NCBI GenBank assembly: GCA_017535315.1
Contig: JAFXUD010000001.1
Coordinates: forward strand, 1 to 34,624
DNA from: Victivallales bacterium
GTDB taxonomy: Bacteria > Verrucomicrobiota > Lentisphaeria > Oligosphaerales > Oligosphaeraceae
Direction of reading: 5' to 3'
Length of the DNA: 34,624 nucleotides
The notes below the pieces were generated by a model. The model worked only from the letters and a program-made list of their open reading frames with translations. It did not search any database and had not been told where the DNA came from. The translations under genes were made by a program, and so were the position numbers. This document shows, in pieces, positions 8,070 to 17,887 of the stretch. The stretch's first letter is position 1. Each line of letters begins with the position of its first letter.

Positions 8070-11006
8070 TTAAAGCTCGTGGCGTCCGCTTTCGTAGATG
8101 TCGTAGGAGCGTGGGGCAGGGGCGTCAAAGGTGGAGTGATTGTCGATGCCTGTGAAACAGTTGGTGGAGACTGTCGGCCAGACGGCTTCCAGGTTGGATT
8201 CGGCCAGCATCTTCCGCATCAGGGGCGGGTTGCCCAACAGTGGCAGGAACCAGCGTATGGGACGCTGGTAGTTCCAGTTGTTTGATTCGTAGATTTGCAG
8301 CCCTGAAACTCCTGCATCGTATTGGGCCAGTGCGCGCCTCATTGCCGCTGCTGGGGACCACTCGGGGGCGCGAATCGTGTTAGAGTTGACGCCGCCCCAG
8401 ACAGGAATGCCATAGCGTTGTCCCAAGTCCACGAAGGGGGTCACGTCCATACTGGAGCGTCCGCCAAAATCCTCCGCACCCTCCAGTTCTAGCCTGTCCA
8501 CCAGTTTTTCGCGCAGCCAAGTCTCCACATCGAAGCCTTGTGCGAGAGAGTAGCGTTTATCTGCTGCTGGCAGGCGCATAATTACCTGAATCGCTCGGTG
8601 GCTTTCTTTCTCGAAGTCCGCCAGTCTAGCCTTCAGTTCTCTTAACAACTGTGTGAAAAAGCCTGCCCGCCAGGCAGTCCATGCCGTATAGGCTGGTTCC
8701 TGAGAGGCGTCCAACTGTTCTGGATCGATACCCGTCAGCTCCTTATAGGCTCGAATCATGTCGGGGTGGTAGGCCAGCATGGGTTGCTGGCGGCAGCCTC
8801 CAAGCACAAGTCGGTCCACGGGATAGTTTTGCACAACCTCCATCAGGATGTCAATGCGCTCTTTGCGCACCTCTGGGAAGAAGAAACAGCTGCGGGTGTT
8901 GTCTGGTACGATTGGATTGTGCTTACGATGCTCATGCCATTCGGTGTGCTGTTTGAACCATGCCGAGTCGAAGACATCGCCGCCTCCCTCGCCATAGTGA
9001 CGGTTCATTGTCAGCCAGGGGGCGATGATGACGTCGCGCCGTGTTGCCACCGCCGTTATCTCTGCCATGGCGTCGAACTTTTGTAGAATCGCCTGCCAGT
9101 AGCGCAGATGCACGGGCTTTTCGGGGGCTTCGCGTGCGGGGAACCGCGTGGCGTTCGATAGTTTTGTTGGATAGAGGAGGGAGCTGCGTCCCAATGCCCA
9201 CTGGATTTCGCCGATGCCGATGTCGCGATGGCTTGCAGCCAGATTGTCCCACACATCCTTTTCCATGCGTGGTGCGTGAACAAATGCATCCAACCAGTCG
9301 CAGACACCGCCAAGCGGATATGGTGGCTTCTCCACCTGCTGTCGGAAATTGACGACCGAATCGCGGGTGACGGGCGTGAAACGCAGCGCGGCAATGCCGC
9401 GGTCGGGGACTCCGAACTGTGCGAAGGCAATTTGGTTATCTGCACCGTCTATGAGACCAAGGAACTGGTCGCGTCCAGTGGGGAAGTTGTCATCACTGTC
9501 CAGTACGGGGCGCATGGGACCTTTCTTTCCCAGTTGAATATACATGATGACGCCAGCAGGGGGTGTGGCTCGCACCCATACAGCATAGGGTCCTGCAACA
9601 AGTTGCGGTTGCAATACTGCAAGCCCTGCCTGGATGTCACCTTGTGCCCGCAGGCCTTGCCCAACAGTCCAAAACGCAGGTTGTTCCAGCGTCAGGCGAT
9701 GTTCCGACTGCTCTTTGGCAAAGTCATCGACGACGACCTCGTCACGGGTGATGTCGCGCATCAGGTGCCATGGCGCATAGGGGGTGACCGCGAAGGAGCC
9801 TTCTGGCTGTGGTTCTGCACGGTGGTAGTGCAGGGTCGGTCCTTCTTCGCATCCACACGCACTTGGAACGCACAGTGCAATCTCGTAATCCCCTGGAGAC
9901 CAGTCGTTAGTTTCCAACTGGAAGCGTTGACGTTTGTCACGGATGGTAACGGCAATGGGCTCTCCAACTATCGTTTTTTCGGGGAGACGGCGCACTTCGA
10001 TGCGTGCCTGTGTCTCTGGCAGGACAAAATCAGGGTTGTTGCGCAGAAGAATAATGACATTATCCTGATTTTCAAGGACTTCAGGGGCAAGGGAGAACTG
10101 GTATGGCGGATTCATCTGGCGACCGCGGTTTTTGCGGTAGTCCATGCGCCATGGGGCGCTGTCTGGAACGTAGCGAGGCGGTGTGTCCTTCGAGGCCAGC
10201 GGGATACGGTCGGCGGGGATATAGACGACTGCGCTTCCGCGCACCAGTTTCAGTTCGTTGCTTTCAGGGCGCAGTTCCAGCGTGTGCGATTGGGTGAAAT
10301 CAACCAGCGAGGGGAGGGGGATATCGACGGGCGAAAGCGTTTCCGCCTTTGGAATCCGTCCACCCAAAGGGATATTGTCCCAATAGAGGAGAAAATCGCC
10401 GATGATGCCCCGCAAGCGCACGACGGGCACCCAGCCAGCAGGCATGGCCGCCCCAATTGAAGGCGGCAGTGGAGGTAGCGTGGCCGTCAATCGGCCATCG
10501 GGATGACTGGACCATTCCAGTGCGGCGGCATGACGGCATGCCACCACGGCGCTGTCCGTATTGTGGAGATAGCCATTTTGGTTGCCAATCCAGAGGGCCT
10601 CAGTTTTCTCCTGTCGCGCTGGTCCCTGGTAGAACTGGATGCATTGTTGTTCGGTTTCCGAGGTCAAGGTCAAATGAAAGCGCGTCCCAAAGCGGAGGAC
10701 TTCTCCCGCATCATATTCATATCGTGGGGGCGTGGCAAAGCGACCCAAGTGAAAAGAAAAGTGTCCAGTGGCGTCGATGGTGGTGGTTTGGAGATGGCGC
10801 TGTCCGTCAGGATACAGGGTTTCCAGGCGGGCCGTGCCGCCAGCGAATGAAGCGTTTTTTGCATCCAGCAGGTTTTCATGGCCAGGCTTGATTTGGAAGT
10901 AGGGGGCGTCGGCCTCCCTGATGCGTCCATTGATTAGCAGTTCCATTGACATCAAAGTTGGGGTGAGGCAAATCATCAACAAGGGCAGTTTCATGCAGTT
11001 TTTCAT
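8070..11006 (-). CDS. Large secreted glycoside-hydrolase-like protein
   Basis: 978 residues from the chosen start. An N-terminal signal peptide (MKNCMKLPLLMICLTPTL) indicates export. About residues 20-540 look like beta-rich accessory domains. The C-terminal 400 or so residues resemble a TIM barrel of the GHL10/family 10-like glycosidase type: DVIIAPWLTMNRHYGEGG, an HPDMIRAYKELTGIDPEQ helix typical of such proteins, and near the end IPVWGGVNSNTIRAPEW and GLQIYESNNW. Acidic residues for catalysis cannot be assigned. The frame is open from a TTG at 11066, but the signal peptide fits ATG 11006 (or 10994); none has a strong ribosome site. It is divergent from the GH-like/pseudopilin cassettes, so it may be co-regulated with them. 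The substrate is unknown. Confidence 0.7.
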   Translation of the reverse strand: MKNCMKLPLLMICLTPTLMSMELLINGRIREADAPYFQIKPGHENLLDAKNASFAGGTARLETLYPDGQRHLQTTTIDATGHFSFHLGRFATPPRYEYDAGEVLRFGTRFHLTLTSETEQQCIQFYQGPARQEKTEALWIGNQNGYLHNTDSAVVACRHAAALEWSSHPDGRLTATLPPLPPSIGAAMPAGWVPVVRLRGIIGDFLLYWDNIPLGGRIPKAETLSPVDIPLPSLVDFTQSHTLELRPESNELKLVRGSAVVYIPADRIPLASKDTPPRYVPDSAPWRMDYRKNRGRQMNPPYQFSLAPEVLENQDNVIILLRNNPDFVLPETQARIEVRRLPEKTIVGEPIAVTIRDKRQRFQLETNDWSPGDYEIALCVPSACGCEEGPTLHYHRAEPQPEGSFAVTPYAPWHLMRDITRDEVVVDDFAKEQSEHRLTLEQPAFWTVGQGLRAQGDIQAGLAVLQPQLVAGPYAVWVRATPPAGVIMYIQLGKKGPMRPVLDSDDNFPTGRDQFLGLIDGADNQIAFAQFGVPDRGIAALRFTPVTRDSVVNFRQQVEKPPYPLGGVCDWLDAFVHAPRMEKDVWDNLAASHRDIGIGEIQWALGRSSLLYPTKLSNATRFPAREAPEKPVHLRYWQAILQKFDAMAEITAVATRRDVIIAPWLTMNRHYGEGGGDVFDSAWFKQHTEWHEHRKHNPIVPDNTRSCFFFPEVRKERIDILMEVVQNYPVDRLVLGGCRQQPMLAYHPDMIRAYKELTGIDPEQLDASQEPAYTAWTAWRAGFFTQLLRELKARLADFEKESHRAIQVIMRLPAADKRYSLAQGFDVETWLREKLVDRLELEGAEDFGGRSSMDVTPFVDLGQRYGIPVWGGVNSNTIRAPEWSPAAAMRRALAQYDAGVSGLQIYESNNWNYQRPIRWFLPLLGNPPLMRKMLAESNLEAVWPTVSTNCFTGIDNHSTFDAPAPRSYDIYESGRHEL

Positions 11007-11094
11007 TATTTGGGTCCGTGAATATGAAATGACATCATAAGATAATCCTGTCAGTAGTTTTTTCAAACATATATTTTATCTTTGTAAAAGCGAC

Positions 11095-11123
11095 TTGAAA
11101 AACATTGTTCATCAGGGTATAAT
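11095..11123 (+). promoter_or_regulatory. Predicted sigma70-type promoter of the GH-like/pseudopilin cassettes
   Basis: TTGAAA (11095-11100) and TATAAT (11118-11123) are separated by exactly 17 nt, a near-consensus promoter. Transcription would start near 11130, leaving a leader of about 57 nt to the preferred ATG at 11187. It lies in the divergent gap with the minus-strand GH-like gene. Confidence 0.7.
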
Positions 11124-11186
11124 TAACGTGATTAGTTGTTGACAATAATCTTCTCCCAAGCAATGAACAGACAGAGTATATTCAAT

Positions 11187-12914
11187 ATGAGATGGTTAAA
11201 CTTTGCCATTTGCATACTATTCCTGACAGGAATGCTGATGGCCCAGACACCCATGAAGAAAGCACCGATTATTAGCACGACTATCGATTTCCTGGACTAT
11301 GCCTTCTATGACACGGAAGGCTCCAGCGAGTACTATGAACTGGATGTGTGGGAAAAGCGGTTGCAGGAATTGGCTTCGTGCGGAATCAAAAAGGTCTATC
11401 TACGCGTCAATGCATGCGGCGCAACGCTCTGGCCGAGCAAGGTGTCGCCTCGCTATGGGGCGAATGGCCGCGTCCACTACAACTACAAGGAACAGGGGAT
11501 GCGCCTCGCACGCACGCTGGACCGCTGGGACCCGCTGGCGGAGACGATTCGTCTGGGCCATAAGCACAAGTTGGAAGTCTGGTGTTGGGACAGCATCTGG
11601 GACGATTCCGCACACGGGATGGACCGCATCAAATATGCCGAGGATGTCGCCAAACACGGTTCCTATCCGTTGATGGACGACTGGCACCTTTCCCATCCAG
11701 GCAACTGGTCTCGCCGCGATCCACGCCTGGATCCGCCTTCGTTTCCTGTAGCGGACCTTCGCGTGACGCCTGTTGCGCGCGTTGTCTTTACGAGCGAAGT
11801 CACGGACACGAAGCCATGCCGCATCCAGCGTCGCAACCTCACCCTCTTCATCAGCGATGACGGCAAAAACTACCGTCCTTACGGCAAGGAGTTCCAGGCT
11901 GTGGCGGAGTTGACAGCGGATGGACACCCGCAGCTGGTCATTTCAGGTCTTGAGATTCGTTCGCCGTTCATCAAGTTCTATCAGGATGGCAAGTATGATG
12001 TAGAAAACTACAATATGGTATTTAGCCATGCCACAGGCAATGGCTGCCACCTCTATGACGTCAACGGCAGGGAGATTGCTGCCACCTGGGGACAGCGAAT
12101 CGACCGCGAAAAGACAGCCGAAGATGCGCCAATTGGCTTTGGGCGATTCGTTCGCTTCGCCTGGGACGCAGGCTATTACCAGATGGGAGTTTATGCAGGG
12201 CTTATCTCCGACGTGGATTGCATTCGCTGGCTTGTCGGCATCCCCGAACTCCTGATTCCAGCGGCCCGTGCCCATAAAGTTGACCGTTTCCGCGAACTGG
12301 CGGCCTATCCCTTTGACGGTTTCCTCTACAACATCCGCAGCCATAGCCTTGGCTTCGCTGGTGAGAATCCATCCTGCTACGGTTTCAATCCAGAGCTTGT
12401 CGCCGAGTTCAAGCGTCGCACGGGGAAGGATGTTCTCAAGGACGAATACGACCGCGATGCCTACAACGATATGCGCTCCGAGGGAATCGACCTGTTTCTG
12501 GCAGAGTGCAAGGCCCTGACCGATGGCCGTCCCCTCTACATGACCATTGGCATTCCGCAAGAAGGGAAAATCACGACTGGAATCAACCGTCCCGACCGTT
12601 GGCTCAAGGTTTTTGGGGTACATTGGCACATCGATACCTGGCTGAAACAGGGCTCCGTTGATGGCGTCACTTTGCTGGGACAGGGGGCTTTCCCGACAGA
12701 TTTGGTGGGCAAAATAACCAATGGCAAGCCGCTGAAAATCAGCGTCTTCCGCGAAATGGCCTTTCCGCCCGAGGGCAAAAGCTACAACTTCGAGGCGGAC
12801 ATGCGCAACCTGGTCAGAAACCAAGGCATTGATGAAATCGAGTTATATGAATCGCTGGTGCTCAAGGAGGAAAGACGCCGTGTCATCAGCGAGGTTTTGA
12901 AGGAAGTCCAATAA
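11187..12914 (+). CDS. Secreted GH-like TIM-barrel protein with inserted beta domain, copy 1
   Basis: 575 residues. The signal peptide is MRWLNFAICILFLTGMLMAQ. The barrel starts with [14 protein letters not shown] and runs through [23 protein letters not shown], as in family 10-like glycosyl hydrolases. At about residues 180-310 a beta-sandwich-like insert appears, with LTLFISDDGKNYRPYGKEF resembling F5/8 type C (discoidin) domains. The barrel then resumes ([18 protein letters not shown]) and ends with DEIELYES, similar to the IYES near the end of the 8070 gene product. The frame is open from 11136, but ATG 11187 aligns with the start of the second copy at 13866; ATG 11163 is possible. The next gene, 36 nt on, is a pseudopilin. 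Enzyme activity is inferred from fold only. Confidence 0.7.
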   Translation: MRWLNFAICILFLTGMLMAQTPMKKAPIISTTIDFLDYAFYDTEGSSEYYELDVWEKRLQELASCGIKKVYLRVNACGATLWPSKVSPRYGANGRVHYNYKEQGMRLARTLDRWDPLAETIRLGHKHKLEVWCWDSIWDDSAHGMDRIKYAEDVAKHGSYPLMDDWHLSHPGNWSRRDPRLDPPSFPVADLRVTPVARVVFTSEVTDTKPCRIQRRNLTLFISDDGKNYRPYGKEFQAVAELTADGHPQLVISGLEIRSPFIKFYQDGKYDVENYNMVFSHATGNGCHLYDVNGREIAATWGQRIDREKTAEDAPIGFGRFVRFAWDAGYYQMGVYAGLISDVDCIRWLVGIPELLIPAARAHKVDRFRELAAYPFDGFLYNIRSHSLGFAGENPSCYGFNPELVAEFKRRTGKDVLKDEYDRDAYNDMRSEGIDLFLAECKALTDGRPLYMTIGIPQEGKITTGINRPDRWLKVFGVHWHIDTWLKQGSVDGVTLLGQGAFPTDLVGKITNGKPLKISVFREMAFPPEGKSYNFEADMRNLVRNQGIDEIELYESLVLKEERRRVISEVLKEVQ

Positions 12915-12950
12915 ATATCCCCTATATTTCCAACCAAGGAGAAACAAAAC

Positions 12951-13748
12951 ATGCGAAACATCCACCCATGCAAGAAGAACCACAAGTCCTTCACGTTAAT
13001 TGAACTGCTGGTCGTCATCGCCATCATCGCTATTCTGGCGGCCATGCTGCTGCCCGCGCTTGCCAAGGCGCGCGAGAAGGCACGTTCCATCTCCTGCACC
13101 AGCAATCAGAAGCAGAACCAATTGGCCTGCAACATCTACGCCCATGACAACGAGGGACTCATCCCAATGTACTGGGAACGCAAGGTCGTTGACGAAACGG
13201 GAGAACTCAATGGCTACGCCAGTTGGGCTGACAACCTTTACCTTACGGGTTACATACCCTACAATGTCAAGTCGCTGCAGTGCCCGAGCCTTAACTGCGA
13301 AATGAACACCCATTCCTCTTACAAGCGGATGATGAGCGGCATCTATGGCGTCACCAGCACCCCCGACAACTGCCTCTATTCGGCAACCAGCAAAAGTTCA
13401 GTCGGCAAATCAGGAATGTCTCGCGGTCCGACCAAGTGGCCATCCTTCATGTACACCGAAGTGAATCCAGCACCCTCCTCAACCTTTTTCCTAGGGGATA
13501 CAAAATTAAATGGCGAGGAGAAGCAATGCTATGTCTCGACGCGTACAGGCGGCACTGGAATGGCCGACATGCGCCACGGCGGACGCTGGAACCTCACCTT
13601 CCTTGATGGACATGTGGAAAGCCTGGCTCCGATGCAGACCGTTGCCATCATGAAGGCTTATCCTGATATCTACATCAGCAGTTACTCGTCTGTTTTGGAG
13701 TGGACCGTTTGGCTTAATGGCGCAACTGCCAAATTCCCCTGCAAATGA
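12951..13748 (+). CDS. Prepilin-type H-X9-DG protein, copy 1
   Basis: 265 residues. After a short basic leader comes [18 protein letters not shown], the type IV prepilin cleavage/methylation motif, with cleavage expected before Phe and Glu at +5. A conserved linker, [17 protein letters not shown], follows. The C terminus carries [12 protein letters not shown], the H-X9-DG motif of a family greatly expanded in Lentisphaerota and Planctomycetota. The middle is rich in Cys, Ser and Tyr and probably forms a globular domain. AAGGAG (about 12936-12941) is a strong ribosome site. It is 36 nt downstream of the GH-like gene and surely co-transcribed, suggesting that the two exported products work together. 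Family members are processed by a prepilin peptidase; none is encoded in this window. Confidence 0.9.
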   Translation: MRNIHPCKKNHKSFTLIELLVVIAIIAILAAMLLPALAKAREKARSISCTSNQKQNQLACNIYAHDNEGLIPMYWERKVVDETGELNGYASWADNLYLTGYIPYNVKSLQCPSLNCEMNTHSSYKRMMSGIYGVTSTPDNCLYSATSKSSVGKSGMSRGPTKWPSFMYTEVNPAPSSTFFLGDTKLNGEEKQCYVSTRTGGTGMADMRHGGRWNLTFLDGHVESLAPMQTVAIMKAYPDIYISSYSSVLEWTVWLNGATAKFPCK

Positions 13749-13756
13749 CCATTGCA

Positions 13757-13794
13757 CTAGTGCCATGTAACATTGATATTTTACATGGCACTAG
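13757..13794. other. Perfect 14-bp inverted repeat between the duplicated cassettes
   Basis: CTAGTGCCATGTAA (13757-13770) is exactly complementary to 13781-13794, with a 10-nt AT-rich loop. It starts 9 nt after the stop codon of the first pseudopilin. No T run follows, so it is not a classic intrinsic terminator. It could slow 3' decay, partly terminate, or be a protein-binding site. An overlapping small palindrome, GCACTAGTGC, occupies 13754-13763. No equivalent is seen after the second cassette. Confidence 0.85.
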
Positions 13795-13865
13795 CCAAGA
13801 CCAGTGCATCCCCAAAATGCAGTCTTTGTATTAAGCGATAGGAAAACAAACAAGGATATTCCCAA

Positions 13866-15599
13866 ATGAGATGGTTCCGTTCTGCTCTCACCATCATCTT
13901 TCTGGCAGGAGGTTTAATGGCACAACAGCCCGCGATGAAAAAAGTTCCGATTGTCAGCACGACCATAGATTTCCTTGACTATGCCTTCTATGACAAAGAG
14001 GGCTCCAGCGAATACTATGAACTGGAGGTGTGGGAAAAACGGCTGCAGGAACTTGCCGCGTGCGGTATTAAAAAGGTCAATTTGCGCGTAAACGCCTGCG
14101 GGGCTACGCTTTGGCCCAGCAAGGTTTCTCCACGTTATGGCTTCAATGGGCGCAGACACTACAGTTCTGGGGATAAGGCGTGGCGTCTGGTCCGCACACT
14201 GGACAAGTGGGATCCGCTGGCGGAGACCATCCGCCTCGGCCACAAGCACAATCTCGAGGTCTGGTGCTGGGACAGCATCTGGGACGATTCTGGCCGTCCG
14301 TTTGACAGGGTGGAGTTTGCGGCGGAGGTCGCTAAAAACGGTTCCTTCCCCCTGATGGACGACTGGCACCTCTCCCATCCAGGCAACTGGTCCCGTCGTG
14401 ACCCGCGCCTAGATCCCCCAGCGCTTCCTGTGGCGAATCTCCGCGAGACGCCGATTGCGCGAGTTGTCTTCATCAGCGAACTGACGGACACCAAGCCCTG
14501 CCGCATCCAGCGACGCAACCTTACCATCTACATCAGCGACGACGGCAAAAAATACGTTCCCTACGACAAGGATTTCCAGGCGGTGGCAGAACTGAGGGCG
14601 GACGGCCATCCGCAGCTCGTCATATCAGGACTTGATATCCGCACTCCATATATAAAATTCTATCAGGACGGGAAGTACGATGTTCCCGATTTCAACATGG
14701 TGTTCAACCGTGCACTTGACAACGGCTGCCATCTCTATGACGTCAACGGCAGGGAGATAGCCGCGACTTGGGGGCAGCGCATTGACCGTGTGGATACGCC
14801 AGCCGATGCACCTATCCGTTTTGGCAAGTTCTCTCGTTTCGCATGGGATGCGGGCTTCTATCAACTGGGCGTCTATGCAGCGCCTGTTGCCGATGTCGAT
14901 AGCGTTCGCTGGCTCGTCGGCATCCCTGAACTGCTGATTCCCACGGCCCGCGCCCACAAGGTGGATCGCTTCCGCGAGTTGGCTGCCTACCCCTTTGACG
15001 GGTTCATCTACAACATTCGCAGTCATAGTCTGGTTTTTGCGGGAGACAAACCCGATGCGCTCTATGGCTTCAACCCGGAGCTGGTTGCCGAGTTCAAGCA
15101 TCGAACGGGCAAGGATGTGCTCAAGGAGGAGTTTGACCGCGAGGCCTACGACAACATGCGCTCCGAGGGCATCGACCTTTTCCTGGCGGACTGCAAGGCT
15201 CTGACCAATGGCCGTCCCCTTTATATGACCATCGGAGTTCCGAATGAGGGCAAAATCACGACGACCATCAATCGGCCTGAGCGCTGGCTGAAACCTTTTG
15301 GAATGCGTTGGCATACCGACGTCTGGCTGAAACAGGGCTCTGTCGATGGCATCACTGTTCTGGGGCAGGGGGAGTTCCCGATTGACCTGGTGGGAAAGAT
15401 GGTCAATGGCAAGCCTTTGAAAATCAGCGTGTTCCGCGAAATGGCCTTTCCGCCCGAGGGAAAAAGCTACAACTTCGAGGCGGATTTGCGCAGCCTGGCC
15501 AGGAATGCGGCGATTGATGAGGTCGAGTTATATGAGGCGCTGGTGATCAAGGAGGAGAAGCGACGCATCATCAGCGAGGTTCTGAAGGAAGTTCAATAG
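13866..15599 (+). CDS. Secreted GH-like TIM-barrel protein with inserted beta domain, copy 2
   Basis: 577 residues, aligning end to end with the 11187 gene product, with most positions identical by eye. The signal peptide is [20 protein letters not shown]. It shares the barrel start ([14 protein letters not shown]), the WCWDSIWDD segment, the discoidin-like insert ([19 protein letters not shown]), the [17 protein letters not shown] helix and the DEVELYEA end. The start is fixed by AAGGA at 13852-13856 with 9-nt spacing. Differences cluster in the insert and in the residues after SPRYG, which may alter the ligand. It is followed 29 nt later by a second pseudopilin. The tandem arrangement shows duplication of the two-gene cassette. 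Confidence 0.72.
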   Translation: MRWFRSALTIIFLAGGLMAQQPAMKKVPIVSTTIDFLDYAFYDKEGSSEYYELEVWEKRLQELAACGIKKVNLRVNACGATLWPSKVSPRYGFNGRRHYSSGDKAWRLVRTLDKWDPLAETIRLGHKHNLEVWCWDSIWDDSGRPFDRVEFAAEVAKNGSFPLMDDWHLSHPGNWSRRDPRLDPPALPVANLRETPIARVVFISELTDTKPCRIQRRNLTIYISDDGKKYVPYDKDFQAVAELRADGHPQLVISGLDIRTPYIKFYQDGKYDVPDFNMVFNRALDNGCHLYDVNGREIAATWGQRIDRVDTPADAPIRFGKFSRFAWDAGFYQLGVYAAPVADVDSVRWLVGIPELLIPTARAHKVDRFRELAAYPFDGFIYNIRSHSLVFAGDKPDALYGFNPELVAEFKHRTGKDVLKEEFDREAYDNMRSEGIDLFLADCKALTNGRPLYMTIGVPNEGKITTTINRPERWLKPFGMRWHTDVWLKQGSVDGITVLGQGEFPIDLVGKMVNGKPLKISVFREMAFPPEGKSYNFEADLRSLARNAAIDEVELYEALVIKEEKRRIISEVLKEVQ

Positions 15600-15628
15600 T
15601 TTTCCCCCAAAAAAAAGGAGAAATGAAA

Positions 15629-16432
15629 ATGAGAGCGATTCACCGAAGTAAGAAGCACAACAAAGTCTTCACCCTCATTGAGCTTTTGGTCGTCATTGCC
15701 ATCATCGCCATTTTGGCGGCGATGCTGCTGCCCGCGCTTAGCAAGGCGCGTGAGAAGGCGCGTTCCGTCTCCTGCATCAGCAACCTGAAGCAAAACCAGC
15801 TGGCCTGCTCGATATACGCTCAGGACAACGAGGGTATTATTCCGATCTACTGGGAAGGACCGTTCATGGATGACACGGGCAGCAAGAATAGTTATGTCAG
15901 CTGGGCCGACCACTTGTATCTTGGCGGTTATATCCCCTACCAATCCAAGTCGCTCCAGTGCCCAAGTCTGTTATGCGAAATAAGCACCCACTCCTCTTAT
16001 AAGCGTATGATGAACCAGATCTATGGCGTTGCGGGCGGCAAACCCGATAACGCCCTCTATTCATTTACGGGAAACAACAGCATCGGCAACTCTGGTATGT
16101 CCCGCGGCAGCAGCGTCTGGCCCTGCTTCATGTTCACTGAAGTCAACAAACTTCCCGCTGCCACCTTCTTCCTGGGGGATACCCGTAGTAACGGTTCCGA
16201 AGTACAAATTTACATTATCGGACGCACGGGAAGCCCAGGCTATTCCGACATGCGCCATGCAGGACGCTGGAACCTCTCCTTCCTCGACGGCCACACCGAG
16301 AGCCACACGCCGCAATCGACCGTTGCACTTATGAAGGCCAACTCCTCCGTCTATATCAGCAGCTACAATGCCAGCTCTCTCCCTTGGAACTACTGGCTGG
16401 GCGGGGTTTCTGGAACCATAAACTGCAAGTAA
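15629..16432 (+). CDS. Prepilin-type H-X9-DG protein, copy 2
   Basis: 267 residues, paralogous to the 12951 product. The leader [13 protein letters not shown] is followed by [33 protein letters not shown], and near the end [12 protein letters not shown] (H-X9-DG). The frame also opens at ATG 15623, but AAGGAG ends at 15620, only 2 nt before it. ATG 15629 has 8-nt spacing and matches the start of copy 1, so it is preferred. It follows the second GH-like gene by 29 nt, and the aldolase gene begins 98 nt after its stop. Confidence 0.9.
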   Translation: MRAIHRSKKHNKVFTLIELLVVIAIIAILAAMLLPALSKAREKARSVSCISNLKQNQLACSIYAQDNEGIIPIYWEGPFMDDTGSKNSYVSWADHLYLGGYIPYQSKSLQCPSLLCEISTHSSYKRMMNQIYGVAGGKPDNALYSFTGNNSIGNSGMSRGSSVWPCFMFTEVNKLPAATFFLGDTRSNGSEVQIYIIGRTGSPGYSDMRHAGRWNLSFLDGHTESHTPQSTVALMKANSSVYISSYNASSLPWNYWLGGVSGTINCK

Positions 16433-16530
16433 TATGCAATCTCGACGGCGCAGGGCTGAACCAGGCGTGCCCAATTGTTGTTTAGTTCCCAGTAATACAT
16501 ATTCCCATAAAACAAAGATAGGAGAAAAGA

Positions 16531-17430
16531 ATGAGCAAAAAAGTCATCAGTGCCACCATCACTCCGTTGAAGGCTGACGGCAGCCTGGACAAGGCTGGAT
16601 TGAAGAATGTCTTGGAACGCAACATCCGCCACGGGCTGGACGGCGTCTTCCTTTTCGGCTCCATGGGAGAATGGGGCAGCTTTTCCAATGCCTTCAAGGA
16701 GGAGGCGGTCGAGCTGGTCTCTGGCTGGGTCAACCACCGCATGGAGGTGCTGGCGGGCGTCAATGCGACCAGCCTTCCGCTCACGCTTGAGATCATGAAG
16801 TCATACCGCAAGTACGACTTTGACGCCTACGTCTTCATGTTGCCAGGAAAAACCTCCCACCTGGACCCCGTCAAGAGCGTGCTGGCGGTGTTGGATGCGG
16901 CGGATCGTCCCGTCTATCTCTACTACTGCCCCCCCAACAACAACATCAACTTCACGTTGGAGCAGTTTGAAACGTTGATGCGCCACCCGAACCTGAAGGG
17001 CATCAAGAACTCCTCGTCGAACATGTGGCTGCGCCGCGAGCTTTTGCTCATGCGTGCCGAAAAAGGGCTGAAGACGCTCTTCTTCGAGGGGCAGGAATGG
17101 GCTGCGGACGAGGCGCTCATCGCAGGGTACGACGGCATGATCTGCGGCATGGGGGCGCTTTGCTCCAAGATGATGCGCAAGCTGGCCGACTGCGTTGACC
17201 GCGGCGACATCACGGGTGCGGTTGCCGCGCAGAACAACCTGATTCGCGTCTTCCATGGCGTTTATGGCCTCAATATCCAGAACTGCTGGAACGGCCAGAA
17301 GTACGCGCTGGTCAAACTTGGGCTGATTGAGACCCCGATGACCTTCGCGCAAGAGATGAGTTCCTTGACCGAGGCGGCCAAGGCCCGCGTGGAAAAATGC
17401 CTGGAAGAATTCAAGACGGAGTTGGACTAA
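16531..17430 (+). CDS. DapA/KDG-type class I aldolase (dihydrodipicolinate synthase family)
   Basis: 299 residues, the standard length. Visible family features are GSMGEW (43-48, the phosphate/carboxylate-binding loop), the catalytic Tyr132 in YYCPPN, and the Schiff-base Lys159 in GIKNSSS, at the spacing of E. coli DapA (Tyr133, Lys161). The family includes dihydrodipicolinate synthase, N-acetylneuraminate lyase and 2-keto-3-deoxy sugar acid aldolases. In this neighbourhood of sugar genes a catabolic lyase acting on a keto-deoxy acid is more likely than lysine synthesis, but this is inference from context. AGGAG upstream is a good ribosome site. Only 1 nt separates its stop from the next start. 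Confidence 0.88.
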   Translation: MSKKVISATITPLKADGSLDKAGLKNVLERNIRHGLDGVFLFGSMGEWGSFSNAFKEEAVELVSGWVNHRMEVLAGVNATSLPLTLEIMKSYRKYDFDAYVFMLPGKTSHLDPVKSVLAVLDAADRPVYLYYCPPNNNINFTLEQFETLMRHPNLKGIKNSSSNMWLRRELLLMRAEKGLKTLFFEGQEWAADEALIAGYDGMICGMGALCSKMMRKLADCVDRGDITGAVAAQNNLIRVFHGVYGLNIQNCWNGQKYALVKLGLIETPMTFAQEMSSLTEAAKARVEKCLEEFKTELD

Positions 17431-17431
17431 A

Positions 17432-17887
17432 ATGCTGCGCTATCAAGAAGACAACGAACTGCACCGTGACTTTCACGGCACGACCAACACCACGCTGGAC
17501 TACATCGCGAAGCATTACGGTGTGGATGCGCTCAAGATGATTCTGCGCAAGACGGGGCACGACGTCTATAAGTCCATCCATGACAAGCTGGCGAAGGGCA
17601 ATGCCTCCGAGCTGATTGAGCACTTGAATTGGTTCTTCTATCGTGAGCAGGGCAAATACCAGTTGACTGTCTCGGAGAACGAGATTGTCCTTGAGGTCTT
17701 CGAGTGCCCCGCCATCCGTCATCTGCACAAGATGGGGCGAGAGGTTTCGCCATACATCTGTCTGCAGACCAGCGAGGTCAATGCGGGGATGTGCGAGGGG
17801 ACGCCGTGGGTTTCCGAGGTGAAGGTGGTTGGCGAAGGACACTGCATCCAGACCTTCAGAAAGGAAGCAGGCCATGATACCAAGTGA
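17432..17887 (+). CDS. Small Cys-containing protein, possibly ATC-hydrolase-like
   Basis: 151 residues, soluble, no signal peptide. The C-terminal half has the pattern FECPAIRHL, then SPYICLQT, then GEGHCIQTFR. This resembles the L-2-amino-thiazoline-4-carboxylate hydrolase-like family (CP, later C, then a G-[DE]-x-C-x-x-x-F ending). That match is from memory of the pattern and should be treated as tentative. It starts 1 nt after the aldolase stop (coupled translation; GGAG about 10 nt upstream) and overlaps the next gene by 14 nt. The function is unknown. Position between an aldolase and two Cys-rich genes suggests a role with that aldolase. Confidence 0.6.
   Translation: MLRYQEDNELHRDFHGTTNTTLDYIAKHYGVDALKMILRKTGHDVYKSIHDKLAKGNASELIEHLNWFFYREQGKYQLTVSENEIVLEVFECPAIRHLHKMGREVSPYICLQTSEVNAGMCEGTPWVSEVKVVGEGHCIQTFRKEAGHDTK

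Noticed and set aside
9228-10460. 410-residue plus-strand frame inside the GH-like gene
   Set aside because: Antisense to a gene with a signal peptide and recognisable barrel motifs; it has no known domain and is explained by codon bias of the opposite strand.
13757-13794. Rho-independent terminator
   Set aside because: The stem is AT/GC mixed and has no T run after it.
16531-17430. Lysine biosynthesis dapA
   Set aside because: The catalytic residues are of the general family, and no lysine pathway genes are near; the context is sugar catabolism, so the symbol was not given.
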